Assembly (NCBI RefSeq): GCF_016239305.1
Contig: NZ_JAEHOQ010000019.1
Span: forward strand, 24,594 to 88,593
Length of the DNA stretch: 64,000 nt
Source of the DNA: Proteus vulgaris
GTDB taxonomy: Bacteria > Pseudomonadota > Gammaproteobacteria > Enterobacterales > Enterobacteriaceae
Direction: 5' to 3'
Position numbers and translations under genes: made by a program. Below are positions 27,673-37,996 of the stretch, piece by piece. The notes under the pieces are model-generated. The model worked only from the letters and a program-made list of their open reading frames with translations, ran no database searches and was not told the origin of the DNA. The first letter of the stretch is position 1, and every line of letters starts with the position of its first letter.

Positions 27673-28097
27673 TTATAAATTAAGTAATTTACTTTTTTGT
27701 TCTTGGAACTCTTCTTCTGTCAGTACACCACTTTCTTTTAATTTACCTAATTTTTATAATTTAGATAACAGATCATCACCGCCACTATTATTCGAAGGTT
27801 GTGGTGATGAGTTGTTTTTTTCTACATAAGATTCTTTATGTTTTTTGATGTTGTTACCATATTTTGATGATTGAAATGCATTTTCAATTTCTCAAACAAA
27901 TCCCTTGCTACATCCTCCGTCATATACGTCCTCATAGGCTCCCGTCTAACATCTTTCATTTTAAACGTGCTCTCATCAAACATTGGATCAGAAAAGATAA
28001 TATCCATAAACAGATAGCCATAAGGGTTATCTGCAGATAAACGAGCCTCTTCTAACTGAGCAATATATTCAGCATTATTGATTTCGAGTTTAATCAT
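27673..28097 (-). pseudogene. SHOCT-domain protein, broken by a frameshift and a stop codon
   Basis: The intact start is ATG at 28097 with AGGTGG five bases upstream, and the open frame runs to a TAG at 27822. In the -1 frame the protein continues naturally from the A-run at 27881-27884: NAFQSSKYGN, a serine/asparagine linker, then a SHOCT-like end LKESGVLTEEEFQEQKSKLL, stopping at 27673. One further TAA at 27754-27756 interrupts it inside the SHOCT motif. Restoring one A and one sense codon would give a protein of about 140 residues. The N-terminal 80 residues match no family I recognise. It lies on the reverse strand at the prophage right end. Confidence 0.7.
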
Positions 28098-28234
28098 GGT
28101 ACCACCTATTTAACTGTTTTTTTATACAGTAATTTATATAAGCTAATGGGTGGGATTGCAAGTTTAAAATTGCAAAATTATGCATGTGGAAATACGGAGA
28201 TAAGAGAGGAATTCTTAGTGATAATCCATTGTAG

Positions 28235-28265
28235 TTTTACCCCAGTTTTACCCCTATTTTACCCC
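28235..28265 (+). repeat. three direct repeats of TTTTACCCC at 11-base spacing
   Basis: Copies at 28235-28243, 28246-28254 and 28257-28265. The 11-base period puts them on one face of the helix. They lie between the phage genes and the tRNA-Pro gene, so they could be integrase or excisionase arm sites beside attR. Confidence 0.6.
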
Positions 28266-28280
28266 TCGCAAATTTCATGC

Positions 28281-28311
28281 ATAAAAAAACCAACCGTAAG
28301 TGGTTGGTTTT
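28281..28311 (-). terminator. terminator of the tRNA-Pro gene
   Basis: A perfect nine-base stem AAACCAACC / GGTTGGTTT with a six-base loop; read on the minus strand it is followed by a T-rich run. It ends 13 bases beyond the 3' end of the tRNA gene. Confidence 0.8.
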
Positions 28312-28323
28312 CTTAAATATTGT

Positions 28324-28400
28324 TGGTCGGCATGATAGGATTTGAACCTACGACCCCCGACACCCCATGACGGTGCGCTACCAGGCTGCGCTACATGCCG
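28324..28400 (-). tRNA. proL: tRNA-Pro (anticodon GGG)
   Basis: 77 bases read on the minus strand from CGGCATGTAGCGCAG to an encoded CCA. The acceptor arms CGGCATG and CATGCCG pair, the T-loop GGTTCAAATCC is standard, and the anticodon loop reads TCATGGGGT, giving anticodon GGG. The neighbour is yejM, as for proL in E. coli. Its 3' end faces the phage genes, so it is the likely attachment site, and the gene is intact at this junction. Confidence 0.92.
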
Positions 28401-28484
28401 TTTGTGCCTGTATATTACTGTTTTTGACTGCTAAAGCAACCCTTTGCTAATTAAGTGGCGTAATTTTATACGCAATTAGTAGGT

Positions 28485-30221
28485 CTAGCGTTCAATAAAG
28501 CGTTTTTGTTCGGCAAAAACTTGCAATAATAATTTTAAGTCAGGTTTTGCAGAGCTAATTTCTTTTCCTGATTTATCAAATAAAGCATATCGTCCATGTT
28601 TATCTATCAACAAGGTATTATCTTGCAAAAAGACCACAAATGCTTCGTCATCACCGGTGAAAATCCATGGGTGATTACGAGTGCTTGCAAATAAATCTTC
28701 ACCTTGTGAATAGTTATCCGCAGGGCTAATAACACGTAAAACATGTTGCATTAAAGTTGTCATGATATCTTGATGGCTAGTCATTTTATCAATCAACTGT
28801 GGTTTCATGTTTGGCCAGTGTATCATTAGAGGCACTTGTGATTGGCTTAAGTTGAAGGTGGTTTTATCAGAAAGCCATTGGTTATTTTGTTTTTTATCAC
28901 TGTCTTGATGATAGCTAGAAGTGACAACCACAACGGTATTATCGAGTACTTTGGTTTCTTGCAATGTATTAAAAATAAGCTCTAATTGCTGATTTAATGT
29001 AATGCGCTGAGACGTTTTATTGGTGCGACCATCAATTTGTAAGAAAGAGAACCAAGGTGTTGTTTGGCTATTTTTTATTATCCAATTGCGCCAGCTATCA
29101 ATGGTGGCATCGTTATTACCATTGCGAGATGTTGGAATAGAGAAATCTGATAGCACTGCTTGTTTAAATAATGGTGTCTGAAAGCCATTTGTTGAGAACA
29201 TTGCTAATTGATAGTTTCTATAACTTAAGGCATCAAATAGTGCAGAATTTTTTCTGCTACTCAATACACTATCTAAATAAGAAGGTGAGATACCATAAAA
29301 TAAACCAAACAACGCCGTATCATTATCAATACCTGATGAATAATGATGTGTGAAATTGAGATTATTTTGTGCAAATTTTTGCAAGCTTGGTAATTCAGGA
29401 ACTTCTTCATTACCTAAACCATCAACAACGACGACTAATAAATTATAAGAATACGTTTCTTTTGAATAAATCAATGGTGCAAGGGGGTAGGTAATACCTT
29501 GTGCTGCTGGATTACCTTCACTGATCACTCGTTGTTCATATTCTGATTGATTAATAAAACCATGACGCTCAAGGAATTTACGTGCAGTCATCGGGTAGGA
29601 TAATGGTAAATTGGCGCGTTGCATTGTTATTGGGCGATAAAAATTAGCATCAGCCCAAATTGACATAGAGTGAGATAAGACAAAACAAGTAATAAAAACG
29701 CTAGCTAATGGCTTACCCCATCGCTGACGATTTAAACTGCGTAATTTTTGCCAACTCCATGTTGCAAAAAGCATCTCAATAAGAAAAATAACAGGAATGC
29801 CAATAAAAATAAGTTGCCATTCACGAGCCATTTCACCTTCATCTGGATTAATGACTAGATCCCAAACAAGTTGAGTCAGATGAAGCTGAAATTGCTGGTA
29901 AACCGCCATATCAAAGATAAGGATAGTGAGTCCAGCACTGGCGAGAGCACAGGAGATCACTCTAAGTAGTCGTTGAGATACGACTACAAAGGTAAGCGGA
30001 AAAAGGACAAGGATATAGATAGCAAAAACAATAAAACTAAAGTGCCCCATCCAACTTACAATTGCGTAAAAACGACCCGCGAAAGTTGCAGGCCAATCTG
30101 AAATAAACAGGTAACGGCTACCAAGCAATAAGCTTAGAATGATATTAAATAGCGCAAACCAGTGACCCCAACTGATCATTTGGGATACTTTTTCACGATA
30201 GGACTGAGGTTTCGTTACCAT
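28485..30221 (-). CDS. yejM: YejM/PbgA/LapC, inner-membrane regulator of LPS synthesis
   Basis: 578 residues. Five membrane segments lie in the first 190 residues, then a periplasmic domain of the sulfatase/phosphatase fold (YNLLVVVVDGLGNEEVP at about 255). In E. coli the protein senses lipopolysaccharide at the outer leaflet of the inner membrane and controls LpxC proteolysis through LapB; the periplasmic domain is not an active hydrolase. Length and order (yejL upstream by 26 bases on the same strand, tRNA-Pro downstream) match the E. coli locus. The same gene is also called pbgA or lapC. Confidence 0.93.
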   Translation of the reverse strand: MVTKPQSYREKVSQMISWGHWFALFNIILSLLLGSRYLFISDWPATFAGRFYAIVSWMGHFSFIVFAIYILVLFPLTFVVVSQRLLRVISCALASAGLTILIFDMAVYQQFQLHLTQLVWDLVINPDEGEMAREWQLIFIGIPVIFLIEMLFATWSWQKLRSLNRQRWGKPLASVFITCFVLSHSMSIWADANFYRPITMQRANLPLSYPMTARKFLERHGFINQSEYEQRVISEGNPAAQGITYPLAPLIYSKETYSYNLLVVVVDGLGNEEVPELPSLQKFAQNNLNFTHHYSSGIDNDTALFGLFYGISPSYLDSVLSSRKNSALFDALSYRNYQLAMFSTNGFQTPLFKQAVLSDFSIPTSRNGNNDATIDSWRNWIIKNSQTTPWFSFLQIDGRTNKTSQRITLNQQLELIFNTLQETKVLDNTVVVVTSSYHQDSDKKQNNQWLSDKTTFNLSQSQVPLMIHWPNMKPQLIDKMTSHQDIMTTLMQHVLRVISPADNYSQGEDLFASTRNHPWIFTGDDEAFVVFLQDNTLLIDKHGRYALFDKSGKEISSAKPDLKLLLQVFAEQKRFIER

Positions 30222-30247
30222 GTCTATAAATAATTTTTCTATGTTTA

Positions 30248-30475
30248 TTAGTGAATATTGCCTTCATCAATTGAAGCACGCAATGCGTGAACAAAAGAAT
30301 CAGCAATCAGCATCCGTTGAGCAGGAGCAATACTCGTATTAATTAAGTTTGTCACCATGTTACCCAACACCATCAAAGAAAGATCTGTAGGAGTATGATG
30401 TTTTTCAAGAACGCTGACAAGTTCTGCTAATAACTGCTCAACTTGTTCATCACTATAACGGGATTTTTGTGGCAT
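30248..30475 (-). CDS. yejL: YejL, UPF0352 family
   Basis: 75 residues, an all-helical small protein starting [16 protein letters not shown], the form of UPF0352; it is a dimer in solved homologues and has no known function. It is the first gene of the yejL-yejM unit, divergent from yejK; the 154 bases between the two starts must hold both promoters. The neighbourhood is conserved in Enterobacterales. Confidence 0.93.
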   Translation of the reverse strand: MPQKSRYSDEQVEQLLAELVSVLEKHHTPTDLSLMVLGNMVTNLINTSIAPAQRMLIADSFVHALRASIDEGNIH

Positions 30476-30629
30476 AAAATCAGAATTCCTACTAAATGAA
30501 TAAAACGCTATATATTACCGTATTGCTGGGTCTTTTTCCGCTATTAAATTAATTAATTTTCCCTTGATACTGAAAGTGGGGAGTGTTTGAATACGCGCAT
30601 GAGAAAGTGAAGGAATAAAGAGGACGACC

Positions 30630-31634
30630 ATGAGTCTAGATATTAGTCAATTAGTCTTACATCAGCTTATCAAGCGAGATGAGCAGACATTAGAAGTTGT
30701 GTTACGCGATTCAGTATTAGACATTGAACCTGTTGTTCAGGAAATGATTGAAGAGTTGCATCGTGTCTACAGTGCAAAAAATAAAGCTTATGGTCTGTTT
30801 AATGAAGAAAGTGAATTAGCGCAAGCATTACGTTTACAGCGCAAAGGCGAAGAAAACTTTTTAGGTTTTTCGCGTGCAGCTACTGTGAGATTAAAAGATG
30901 AATTAGCAAAATATCCTTTTGCAGAAGGGGGCACAGTTCTCTTTTGCCATTATCGTTATTTAGCGGTGGATTATCTTTTAATTGCTGTATTGAGTAGTTG
31001 CAATAGTATGTGGGTGAATGACAGTCTTGATGTTTCATCAACACGTTATTTAGATATTCCTCATGCAGATATTATTGCTCGTATTGACTTAACTGAATGG
31101 GAAACGGCTCCAGATTCTCTGCGCTATTTAACTTTTCTAAAAGGTCGGGTAGGACGCAAAGTCTCTGACTTCTTTATGGACTTTTTAGGTGCTCAAGAAG
31201 GTTTAAACGCTAAAGTTCAAAATAAAGGTTTATTACAAGCCGTTGATGACTTTTGTGAAGCTTCCGAAATGGACAAGCAAGCACGTCAAACTTGTCGCGA
31301 ACAAGTATATAGCTATTGTAATGAACAATTACAATCTGGTGAAGAAATTGCCTTAACGGAGCTTGCTGAAGAATTACCCTCTTTGGGTGATCAAAATTTT
31401 GTTCAATTTACCGAAGAGAAGGGCTATGAATTAGCTGATACTTTCCCTGCTGATCGCAGTACGTTACGTCAATTGATGAAATATTCTGGTAGTGGTGGTG
31501 GATTAACTGTTAATTTTGATGCGAAATTATTGGGTGAAAGAATATTCTGGGATCCTGCAACAGATACACTCACGATTAGAGGTACCCCGCCTAATTTGCG
31601 CGATCAATTACAGCGTAGGGCATCAGAAAAATAA
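30630..31634 (+). CDS. yejK: nucleoid-associated protein YejK (NdpA)
   Basis: 334 residues, the usual length for YejK/NdpA, opening [19 protein letters not shown] with the conserved KFxxFxxF-like central part ([18 protein letters not shown] at about residue 171). It associates with the nucleoid; molecular activity is not well defined. A purine-rich GAGGACGACC precedes the ATG. It converges on rplY, with a shared hairpin at 31653-31675 between them. Confidence 0.93.
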   Translation: MSLDISQLVLHQLIKRDEQTLEVVLRDSVLDIEPVVQEMIEELHRVYSAKNKAYGLFNEESELAQALRLQRKGEENFLGFSRAATVRLKDELAKYPFAEGGTVLFCHYRYLAVDYLLIAVLSSCNSMWVNDSLDVSSTRYLDIPHADIIARIDLTEWETAPDSLRYLTFLKGRVGRKVSDFFMDFLGAQEGLNAKVQNKGLLQAVDDFCEASEMDKQARQTCREQVYSYCNEQLQSGEEIALTELAEELPSLGDQNFVQFTEEKGYELADTFPADRSTLRQLMKYSGSGGGLTVNFDAKLLGERIFWDPATDTLTIRGTPPNLRDQLQRRASEK

Positions 31635-31652
31635 TTATGTAGTAGAAACAAA

Positions 31653-31675
31653 TAACGCCACATTAAGTGGCGTTA
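31653..31675. terminator. hairpin between convergent yejK and rplY
   Basis: TAACGCCAC / GTGGCGTTA perfect nine-base stem with a five-base loop. The minus-strand side continues TTATTTGTTT, so it probably ends the rplY transcript and may block yejK read-through. Confidence 0.6.
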
Positions 31676-31717
31676 CATGCTCGGCGTCCCGAAAAATAAA
31701 GCTCGAAGGGTGGCTTA

Positions 31718-32002
31718 TTAAGCGCGCAGGAAGTCAATATGAGTAATTTTTGGCTTATACTCGTGACGTTGCACTGCTTTAACTTTAACTTTAGTTTCTT
31801 TACCATCGATTACCAGGTTAACGAAATCAGAATAGAATTCAGATTTGTGCTCTTGGTTGATCACTTCGTTGTGATCTAAATCGATAGCGATTGGCTCTTC
31901 ATTTCCGCCATAAACGATAGCAGGAAAACGGTTAGCCACACGCAGGCGGCGGCTCGCACCCTTACCCTGCTCTTTACGTACAGTTGCATTAATAGTTAAC
32001 AT
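31718..32002 (-). CDS. rplY: 50S ribosomal protein L25
   Basis: 94 residues, the short form of L25 that binds 5S rRNA, starting [20 protein letters not shown] with the rRNA-contacting basic region, and [14 protein letters not shown] at the end. The gene follows radD on the same strand with about 145 bases between them that contain a good promoter. A run AGAGAAAAAAG precedes the ATG. Confidence 0.96.
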   Translation of the reverse strand: MLTINATVRKEQGKGASRRLRVANRFPAIVYGGNEEPIAIDLDHNEVINQEHKSEFYSDFVNLVIDGKETKVKVKAVQRHEYKPKITHIDFLRA

Positions 32003-32104
32003 CTTTTTTCTCTTATGAAAAAGAAAGAAAATACATACTTGTTACAGGCGACCCAGCAACAAGCTCGAGATTTGGTTTATCTAAAAATAGATAAAGCGGA
32101 GCGC

Positions 32105-32133
32105 ATTTTAACGAAAAAGTCCACTAACAGCAA
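32105..32133 (-). promoter_or_regulatory. sigma-70 promoter of rplY
   Basis: Read on the minus strand: TTGCTG (32133-32128), a 17-base spacer, then TAAAAT (32110-32105). It lies about 100 bases before the rplY start, leaving a leader that contains a small hairpin (TTTATCT / AGATAAA). Confidence 0.6.
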
Positions 32134-32146
32134 ATATAAATCCAGA

Positions 32147-33910
32147 TTAATACAGGGTATCTGCTTTTCGATAGCGCCCTGTATAGTCAAAAATCTTATT
32201 TCTTATCTTCCAAAAATGCTCTTTTTTACCTTTATGGGCGACAATAAAATCAGGATGACGTAATAAATCGAACTGTTTAATAATATCGTTAGCATTATGC
32301 CAAACAAAAGGAATACCTGGTGCTCGTTGATGTTCACGTAGAAATTTTAATTCAAAGACTTTACGTTGTGCTGGGGTAGTTAAGCGAAAACGCTCTGATA
32401 CTGAAGTGCCTTCTTCATCGTAATAATTGATATCTAACCATTCTCCTTTAGCATCATTGCCCGATTGAAATTGCATGCCACCACAGCGTAAAACAAGCGC
32501 TCCTTTTAGTTTCAATGCGGCTTTAAGCATATCATCAGGATCAACTAATATTTCATCACAGTGAACACAACGGCGTGCGGCAATATCATTTTCTTCATTA
32601 CAATAAGGGCATAATTTAAAGCGAAAACGGAATTCACACTGCTGTTTTTGCCCATGTTTATTTAATTCCCAGCCTTGGCAACGCCGACCATAATGTTCAA
32701 TAATATCGCCATCAGCATCTACTATTCCCCAAAAAGTATTAGCAAATTGGCAAGCAGGGCAGAATACTTGTACAGGTTTGCTATTAGGGTTGGTTTTTTT
32801 AGTACCAACTTCCGGAAGATAAAGATCATGAGGATTACCAGCATAATCCAAAATCAGACATTCGGTTTTTCCTGCAAATAATCTTAATCCGCGTCCTACA
32901 ATTTGTTGATATAAGCTGACTGATTCTGTTGGGCGTAAAATGGCAATTAAATCAACATGAGGTGCATCAAAGCCTGTTGTTAGCACAGCAACATTGACCA
33001 TATAACGTAACTGTTGCTGTTTAAAACGAAAAATCAGTGTATCTCGTTCATGAGAAGGTGTATCCGCGCTCACTAATGCCGCTTCATCTTGAGGCAAAAG
33101 AGAAAGAATTTCCTTTGCATGTTCAACGGTGGCCGCAAATATCATGACACCGCGACAATTTTCTGCATATTCAATAATCTGTGAAATAATATGGGGAGTA
33201 ATACGTTTTTGTTTCTTTATTTCACGATTAAGATCTTCTTCATTAAATATCCCATTTTGACTTGTTCGGACTTGACTAAAGTCATATTGCAAAATAGGCA
33301 TATCTAATCGAGTTGGGGGGACTAGAAAATGATTGCTTATCATATAACGTAAAGGCAATTCATAAATACAATCACGGAAAAAACAGTCTTCGTCACCTCT
33401 AATCATGCCGTGATAATGATATTGATAAATCCAACCTGTAGGCAAACGATAAGGTGTTGCAGTTAATCCTAAGATCCGTAATTTGGGATTAATGGATTGC
33501 AATTGTTTAATAACTTGTTGATATTGGCTATCTTTAGACAAACTAATACGATGGCATTCATCGATTATAAGAAGCGAAAACGTATCATTAAATTGTGATA
33601 AATTACGTGCAACAGATTGCACGCTACCAAAAACAACTTTTCCGCTACTCTCTTTTTGTTGTAAACCTGCAGCATAAATATCCGCTGATAGACCATAAGC
33701 TTCATATTTGTTATGGTTCTGTTCGACTAATTCTTTTACGTGTGCCAAGACTAAGACACGTCCGCGTGCTCTTTTGGCAAGTTCGGCGATAACTAAACTT
33801 TTTCCAGCACCAGTGGGTAAGACTATCACCGCGGGTGTATTGTGTTGACGAAAATAAGAGATTGTCGCGTTAACTGCGTCAAGTTGATAAGGTCTGAGTG
33901 TAAATGCCAT
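32147..33910 (-). CDS. radD: DNA repair helicase-like protein RadD (YejH)
   Basis: 587 residues. Superfamily 2 helicase motifs: Walker A LPTGAGKS near residue 31, DECH (motif II) near 116, LTATPYRL (motif III), and [10 protein letters not shown] (motif VI) near 330. A zinc-binding region with CPAC, CPYC and CVHC cysteine pairs follows in the C-terminal third. RadD takes part in double-strand break repair and binds SSB and RecA in E. coli. It is divergent from rsuA and upstream of rplY, the E. coli order. Confidence 0.93.
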   Translation of the reverse strand: MAFTLRPYQLDAVNATISYFRQHNTPAVIVLPTGAGKSLVIAELAKRARGRVLVLAHVKELVEQNHNKYEAYGLSADIYAAGLQQKESSGKVVFGSVQSVARNLSQFNDTFSLLIIDECHRISLSKDSQYQQVIKQLQSINPKLRILGLTATPYRLPTGWIYQYHYHGMIRGDEDCFFRDCIYELPLRYMISNHFLVPPTRLDMPILQYDFSQVRTSQNGIFNEEDLNREIKKQKRITPHIISQIIEYAENCRGVMIFAATVEHAKEILSLLPQDEAALVSADTPSHERDTLIFRFKQQQLRYMVNVAVLTTGFDAPHVDLIAILRPTESVSLYQQIVGRGLRLFAGKTECLILDYAGNPHDLYLPEVGTKKTNPNSKPVQVFCPACQFANTFWGIVDADGDIIEHYGRRCQGWELNKHGQKQQCEFRFRFKLCPYCNEENDIAARRCVHCDEILVDPDDMLKAALKLKGALVLRCGGMQFQSGNDAKGEWLDINYYDEEGTSVSERFRLTTPAQRKVFELKFLREHQRAPGIPFVWHNANDIIKQFDLLRHPDFIVAHKGKKEHFWKIRNKIFDYTGRYRKADTLY

Positions 33911-34103
33911 AACTCTACATAAGAAATCAAACAGGGTGTCAGCGTAGCATTTTTTCAGAGATAGCGCGAATAAGGTGAGTGGTGCTTGATAAGTAAAGGA
34001 TGTAATAGTTTATTTATAAATTAATTAGTTGTTTTATTGTTAATATTCATTTTTAATAGATACCTCATATCAGATGGTATTCTTCCATTTTTCAGAGAAA
34101 TTC

Positions 34104-34808
34104 ATGCGATTAGATAAATTTTTATCCCAGCAATTGGGGATTAGCCGTAGCTTGATCCTTCGTGAATTAAGAGCAGGGCTTGTAACAATTGATGGTGAAA
34201 TGGTAAAAAGCGGTTCGACCAAAATAACACCAGAACAAGAAGTGGCTTATAACGGCAATGTGTTAACTCAAATTTTAGGGCCTCGTTATTTTATGTTGAA
34301 TAAGCCTATTGGCTATGTGTGTTCAACAGATGATCCGGTTAATCCAACCATCCTTTATTTTATTGATGAGCCTCTAGCATATAAATTACATGCTGCTGGG
34401 CGTTTAGATATTGATACAACGGGGCTTGTATTATTGACTGATAATGGTCAGTGGTCACATCGTATTACAGCGCCAAAACATCATTGTGAAAAAACATATC
34501 ACGTCACACTGGAAGAGCCAATTGCTGAAGGTATTGCTGAACAGTTCCAAAAAGGTGTGCAACTGAATGGCGAAAAAGATCTGACTAAACCCGCCAAATT
34601 AGAAATTATTACACCTACAGAAGTGAAACTCACTATTAGTGAAGGCAAATATCATCAAGTGAAACGTATGTTTGCTGCCGTGGGTAATCATGTCAGCGCA
34701 TTACATCGTGAGCGTATTGGAGATATTGCATTAGATGAAACTTTAGCTGAGGGCGAATATCGTCCATTAACAGAAGAAGAGATCAATAGCATTCACTTAC
34801 CTCAATAA
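34104..34808 (+). CDS. rsuA: 16S rRNA pseudouridine-516 synthase RsuA
   Basis: 234 residues from the ATG at 34104 ([10 protein letters not shown], with CAGAGAAA upstream); an ATG at 34074 would add ten residues that the E. coli protein does not have. An N-terminal S4 RNA-binding domain is followed by the catalytic block [14 protein letters not shown] with the catalytic aspartate, and the late [16 protein letters not shown] motif. It converts U516 of 16S rRNA to pseudouridine. It is the first gene of an rsuA-bcr unit. Confidence 0.94.
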   Translation: MRLDKFLSQQLGISRSLILRELRAGLVTIDGEMVKSGSTKITPEQEVAYNGNVLTQILGPRYFMLNKPIGYVCSTDDPVNPTILYFIDEPLAYKLHAAGRLDIDTTGLVLLTDNGQWSHRITAPKHHCEKTYHVTLEEPIAEGIAEQFQKGVQLNGEKDLTKPAKLEIITPTEVKLTISEGKYHQVKRMFAAVGNHVSALHRERIGDIALDETLAEGEYRPLTEEEINSIHLPQ

Positions 34809-34845
34809 TTATTATCTGTCCGGTCGTTTTTGGGAGTTTATCTGC

Positions 34846-36030
34846 GTGCAACAGCAACGTTCGTCGTACCTTAGTCTCATTTTAATATTGGGGCTTATTT
34901 CCATGCTTATGCCATTGGCTATAGATATGTATTTGCCAAGTTTACCCACTATTGCGCAAGATTTTGGCGTGCCTAGTGGTAAAGTGCAAATGACATTAAG
35001 TATCTATATTTTTGGTTTTGCTATTGGACAATTAGTTTATGGTCCTATGGCGGATAGTTTGGGACGTAAGCCTGTCATTTTGGGCGGTGTGATTGTTTTT
35101 GCTTTTGCCTCTAGTGCATGTGCATTATCTGAATCTATTGATATGCTAATTGGTATGCGTTTTCTCCATGGCTTTGCGGCTGCAGCCGCGAGTGTGGTTA
35201 TTAATGCATTAATGAGAGATATGTTCTCTAGAGATGATTTCTCTAGAAGTATGTCTTTCGTTGCATTAGTGATGACGATTGCACCTTTATTAGCACCATT
35301 ACTAGGCGCTTGGGTAATGAATTGGTTTTCATGGCATGCTATTTTTTGGAGTATTGCGATAGCCGCGGTGATTGCGGGTGCATTAATTGCATTTTATATT
35401 CCTGAAACCTTACCCAAAGAGCGTCGTCAGCGCTTTAGCCTAAGAGTAACATTTAGCCAATTTATTAGTTTGTTTAGAACTCGTCGTGTTCTTTGTTATA
35501 TTCTGGCATCAGGTTTTTCTTTTGCTGGCATGTTCTCATTTCTCAGTGCAGGGCCTTTCGTTTATATCGAATTACACGGTATTCCATTCGATCAATTTGG
35601 CTTATATTTTGGTTTTAATATTATCTTTTTAATTGTCATGACAAGCATAAATGGGCGATATGTTCGTCGATTTGGTGCGTTGAAGATGTTGCGTTTAGGG
35701 CTTACTATTCAATGCATTATGGGGCTCTTTCTATTGCTAGTCGTTGCCCTTAATTTACATTTCTATTATCTCGTTGTGGGTGTAGCGATGTATGTTGGTG
35801 GTATTGCAATGATCACATCAAACGCCATGGCTGTTATTCTTGATGATTATCCTCATATGGCAGGGACAGTTTCTTCTTTGGCTGGAACTGTGCGTTTTGG
35901 TGTTGGGGCTTTAGTTGGAACGGCTATTGCTATGTTCCCAGCAAAATCAGAATGGCCAATGGTAAGTGCTATGGCTTTTTGTGTACTATTTGCTATGGGC
36001 TTTATTTTACTTGCGCGCCGTTACAAATAA
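34846..36030 (+). CDS. bcr: Bcr/CflA-family multidrug efflux transporter
   Basis: 394 residues with twelve membrane segments of the major facilitator superfamily and the loop motif [11 protein letters not shown] between segments 2 and 3. Bcr exports bicyclomycin, sulfonamides and dipeptides with proton antiport in E. coli. Start is GTG at 34846, with TGGGAG eight bases upstream. It lies 37 bases after rsuA, and a stem-loop follows the stop. Confidence 0.92.
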   Translation: MQQQRSSYLSLILILGLISMLMPLAIDMYLPSLPTIAQDFGVPSGKVQMTLSIYIFGFAIGQLVYGPMADSLGRKPVILGGVIVFAFASSACALSESIDMLIGMRFLHGFAAAAASVVINALMRDMFSRDDFSRSMSFVALVMTIAPLLAPLLGAWVMNWFSWHAIFWSIAIAAVIAGALIAFYIPETLPKERRQRFSLRVTFSQFISLFRTRRVLCYILASGFSFAGMFSFLSAGPFVYIELHGIPFDQFGLYFGFNIIFLIVMTSINGRYVRRFGALKMLRLGLTIQCIMGLFLLLVVALNLHFYYLVVGVAMYVGGIAMITSNAMAVILDDYPHMAGTVSSLAGTVRFGVGALVGTAIAMFPAKSEWPMVSAMAFCVLFAMGFILLARRYK

Positions 36031-36036
36031 GAATAT

Positions 36037-36067
36037 CACGCTATAAATAAGAGAAATTTATAGCGTG
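36037..36067 (+). terminator. stem-loop terminator after bcr
   Basis: CACGCTATAAAT / ATTTATAGCGTG, a perfect 12-base stem with a seven-base loop, followed by CTTCTCCTTTTT. Confidence 0.65.
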
Positions 36068-36551
36068 CTTCTCCTTTTTCTCCTTTACTTCCACTGAAAA
36101 GACCACATTTTCCTCTGTTATACTTCATGGATCGTTTCAAATTAGTGTGCTTTTTTGATTTGAATCAATACTCAATGTTGTTTTTTTGTTAAATTAAGTA
36201 AAATTTATTTTAATAATCATCTATTATTGTTTTGTTGGTATGAAGCATAGTGATAAAAATTGATGAATTGTTTTACTTGAATGCGTAATATTTTATACAA
36301 TTATTTTATATAGTTGATAAAATGTTAAAAAAATGAAAGAATAATTGAAGGGATTAATCATCGCAGAAATGAATACGTACAAACACTAAGCTAAATAAAT
36401 GGTTTGATACGTCTCTTCGCTTTTTTTGTAAAATAATTGTAATAATTATGTTTTATAATTAGCAAGGTTTTAATATGACGTGTGAGCAAGTCAGTTCAAA
36501 CTCGTATTGATGATGTATTAAATTAACGTGTTGATGAAACAGGATTGATTT
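36068..36551. other. AT-rich stretch between bcr and yejG; RHH antitoxin-like relic at its right end
   Basis: No intact gene seen. At 36482-36526 a GTG-started frame reads SKSVQTRIDDVLN and stops; the same frame continues RVDETGLICG to 36557. The TRIDDVLN pattern resembles the first strand and helix of RelB/DinJ antitoxins. The rest is AT-rich and would hold the yejG promoter. Confidence 0.4.
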
Positions 36552-36899
36552 GTGGATAATGTACAACTTTCGGTAGTTCATAAGCTGCCGCTGAGTTATC
36601 GGTGGCTAGCAGGCTTTGCAGGTACAAGAGTAGAGATACTGCCCGAAAATGATGCGGGAAAGCAAAATACACTGATTGGCTTAAAATTATTAAGCCACGA
36701 TGGTATGACACTGGACGAAGCAATACAGAATTTGCGTCAGTATCTGAGTAATCTCCATATTGATAGCGTTGTGATTGAGTGGGATGGTGTGCCATGCCTT
36801 TTCTTATGTAGTGATGATGAGTGTGCTGCGTTGTGTTGTTTAAAGAATGCAGGCGTTGCCATTGCTGAACCATTTCCAACAGCGTACTCTTATTTATAA
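36552..36899 (+). CDS. yejG: YejG family protein
   Basis: 115 residues. LSVVHKLPLSYRWLAGFAG at the start and LKNAGVAIAEPF at the end correspond closely to E. coli YejG as I recall it, a small cytoplasmic protein of unknown role that lies next to bcr there too. The start is GTG; no strong ribosome binding site is visible, and TTGATTT just before it is poor. It ends before a bidirectional terminator shared with mepS. Confidence 0.85.
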   Translation: MDNVQLSVVHKLPLSYRWLAGFAGTRVEILPENDAGKQNTLIGLKLLSHDGMTLDEAIQNLRQYLSNLHIDSVVIEWDGVPCLFLCSDDECAALCCLKNAGVAIAEPFPTAYSYL

Positions 36900-36964
36900 C
36901 ATTACCTATCGTTATAAAACCGACGTGATAATTGTGTGATTTACAATATGACTAAAGAACACAA

Positions 36965-37000
36965 AAAAAGCCTCATTATTTTGATAATGAGGCTTTTTAC
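36965..37000. terminator. bidirectional terminator between yejG and mepS
   Basis: AAAAAGCCTCATTAT / ATAATGAGGCTTTTT with a short loop, flanked by A-run and T-run so that it works on both strands of these convergent genes. Confidence 0.85.
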
Positions 37001-37024
37001 TGCAATAAGATATAAGGGAATAAA

Positions 37025-37639
37025 TTATCTTAATACATTTTTCGAAAAGTTGTTCTCAGCAAGGGTTACTTCATTGTTTTCAATAACACGTCTTGCTGCA
37101 TAAAAACGCTTATTCCAGTAGACATTAGACATTTCTGACACCGTCACCCCATTGCTGGTGGATGCGTGTACAAATTTATCATTTCCAATATAAATACCAA
37201 CATGGCGCATAGTACGGCCTGTCTTAAATAGAACTAAATCACCTGCTTGTAATTTTGATTTATTAACCTGAGTGCCTGAGAATTGTTGGTCTGAGGTTGA
37301 GCGAGGTAGTTCTACACCGAATTGTTCAAGGAAGGTTCTTTGTACAAAGGCAGAGCAGTCGATGCCTTTTTTCGTATCTCCGCCTAAGCGATAAGCGACG
37401 CCTTTCCAGTCTGCATATTGGTCAAGTATCTTAGATTTTATATCGAGATTCTTCACCAATGATTCAAATTCATCTTGAGATGCTTGGGAAATAGAAGTGT
37501 TTGATGATGTCTTAAGTGGGGCAGTGCTTGAATTCGCTAAGCGTGAGTTTGCGTTCTGTGAGCTACAGGCCGATAGCGTAGCTACAACAATGAACGCCGG
37601 TATGAGCTTAAGCATTCTCATATACGGTTTTGTTCTCAT
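37025..37639 (-). CDS. mepS: murein DD-endopeptidase MepS (Spr), NlpC/P60 lipoprotein
   Basis: 204 residues. A lipoprotein signal ends in the lipobox LSAC near residue 25. The NlpC/P60 domain follows with the catalytic cysteine in [12 protein letters not shown], histidine in MRHVGIYIG and the third polar residue in KFVHAST. It cuts D-Ala-mDAP cross-links to allow cell wall growth and is degraded by Prc/NlpI in E. coli. ATG 37639 has AGGGAAA upstream; an internal ATG at 37621 is possible. Neighbouring lpxT downstream repeats the E. coli pairing. Confidence 0.93.
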   Translation of the reverse strand: MRTKPYMRMLKLIPAFIVVATLSACSSQNANSRLANSSTAPLKTSSNTSISQASQDEFESLVKNLDIKSKILDQYADWKGVAYRLGGDTKKGIDCSAFVQRTFLEQFGVELPRSTSDQQFSGTQVNKSKLQAGDLVLFKTGRTMRHVGIYIGNDKFVHASTSNGVTVSEMSNVYWNKRFYAARRVIENNEVTLAENNFSKNVLR

Positions 37640-37996
37640 TGTGACAGATTTCCCTTACATCCTTACGTGCAGAAGTGCACCTGAATTACTCACCAAATAA
37701 CCAGAGAATATAGTGTAATTTAACTCTGGCAACCCTATTTCGCGAAAAACGTGCTCTAAAGCACGTAAATATCCACATTAAACAATAAATAATGAGGAAA
37801 CTAGAAAAGTGTACAGAAAGAGGCGTTAAATGGCGAGAGAAAAGAGGTTGAATTTACAAAACATTAGATAATAAAGTGCTAATACTTAAAATAGATCTCA
37901 TTTTGTCATAATAATATTATTTAAATGTCAAAAAGTGACCAAAAGAATAAGTGACATTATGTTTGCACTTATTCTTTTTTAATTAATCAGAAGTAT
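37640..37996. other. intergenic region between mepS and lpxT
   Basis: No gene seen. It holds the mepS promoter side and one perfect small hairpin, ACGTGCT / AGCACGT at 37749-37766, with no T-run. The rest is AT-rich. Confidence 0.5.

Noticed and set aside
27632..27829. Forward-strand 65-residue frame after the tail fibre gene
   Set aside because: It is the antisense of the broken SHOCT gene and has no ribosome binding site.
32015..32263. 82-residue forward frame over the rplY promoter and the end of radD
   Set aside because: It overlaps radD antisense and the rplY promoter, and the translation has no recognisable features.
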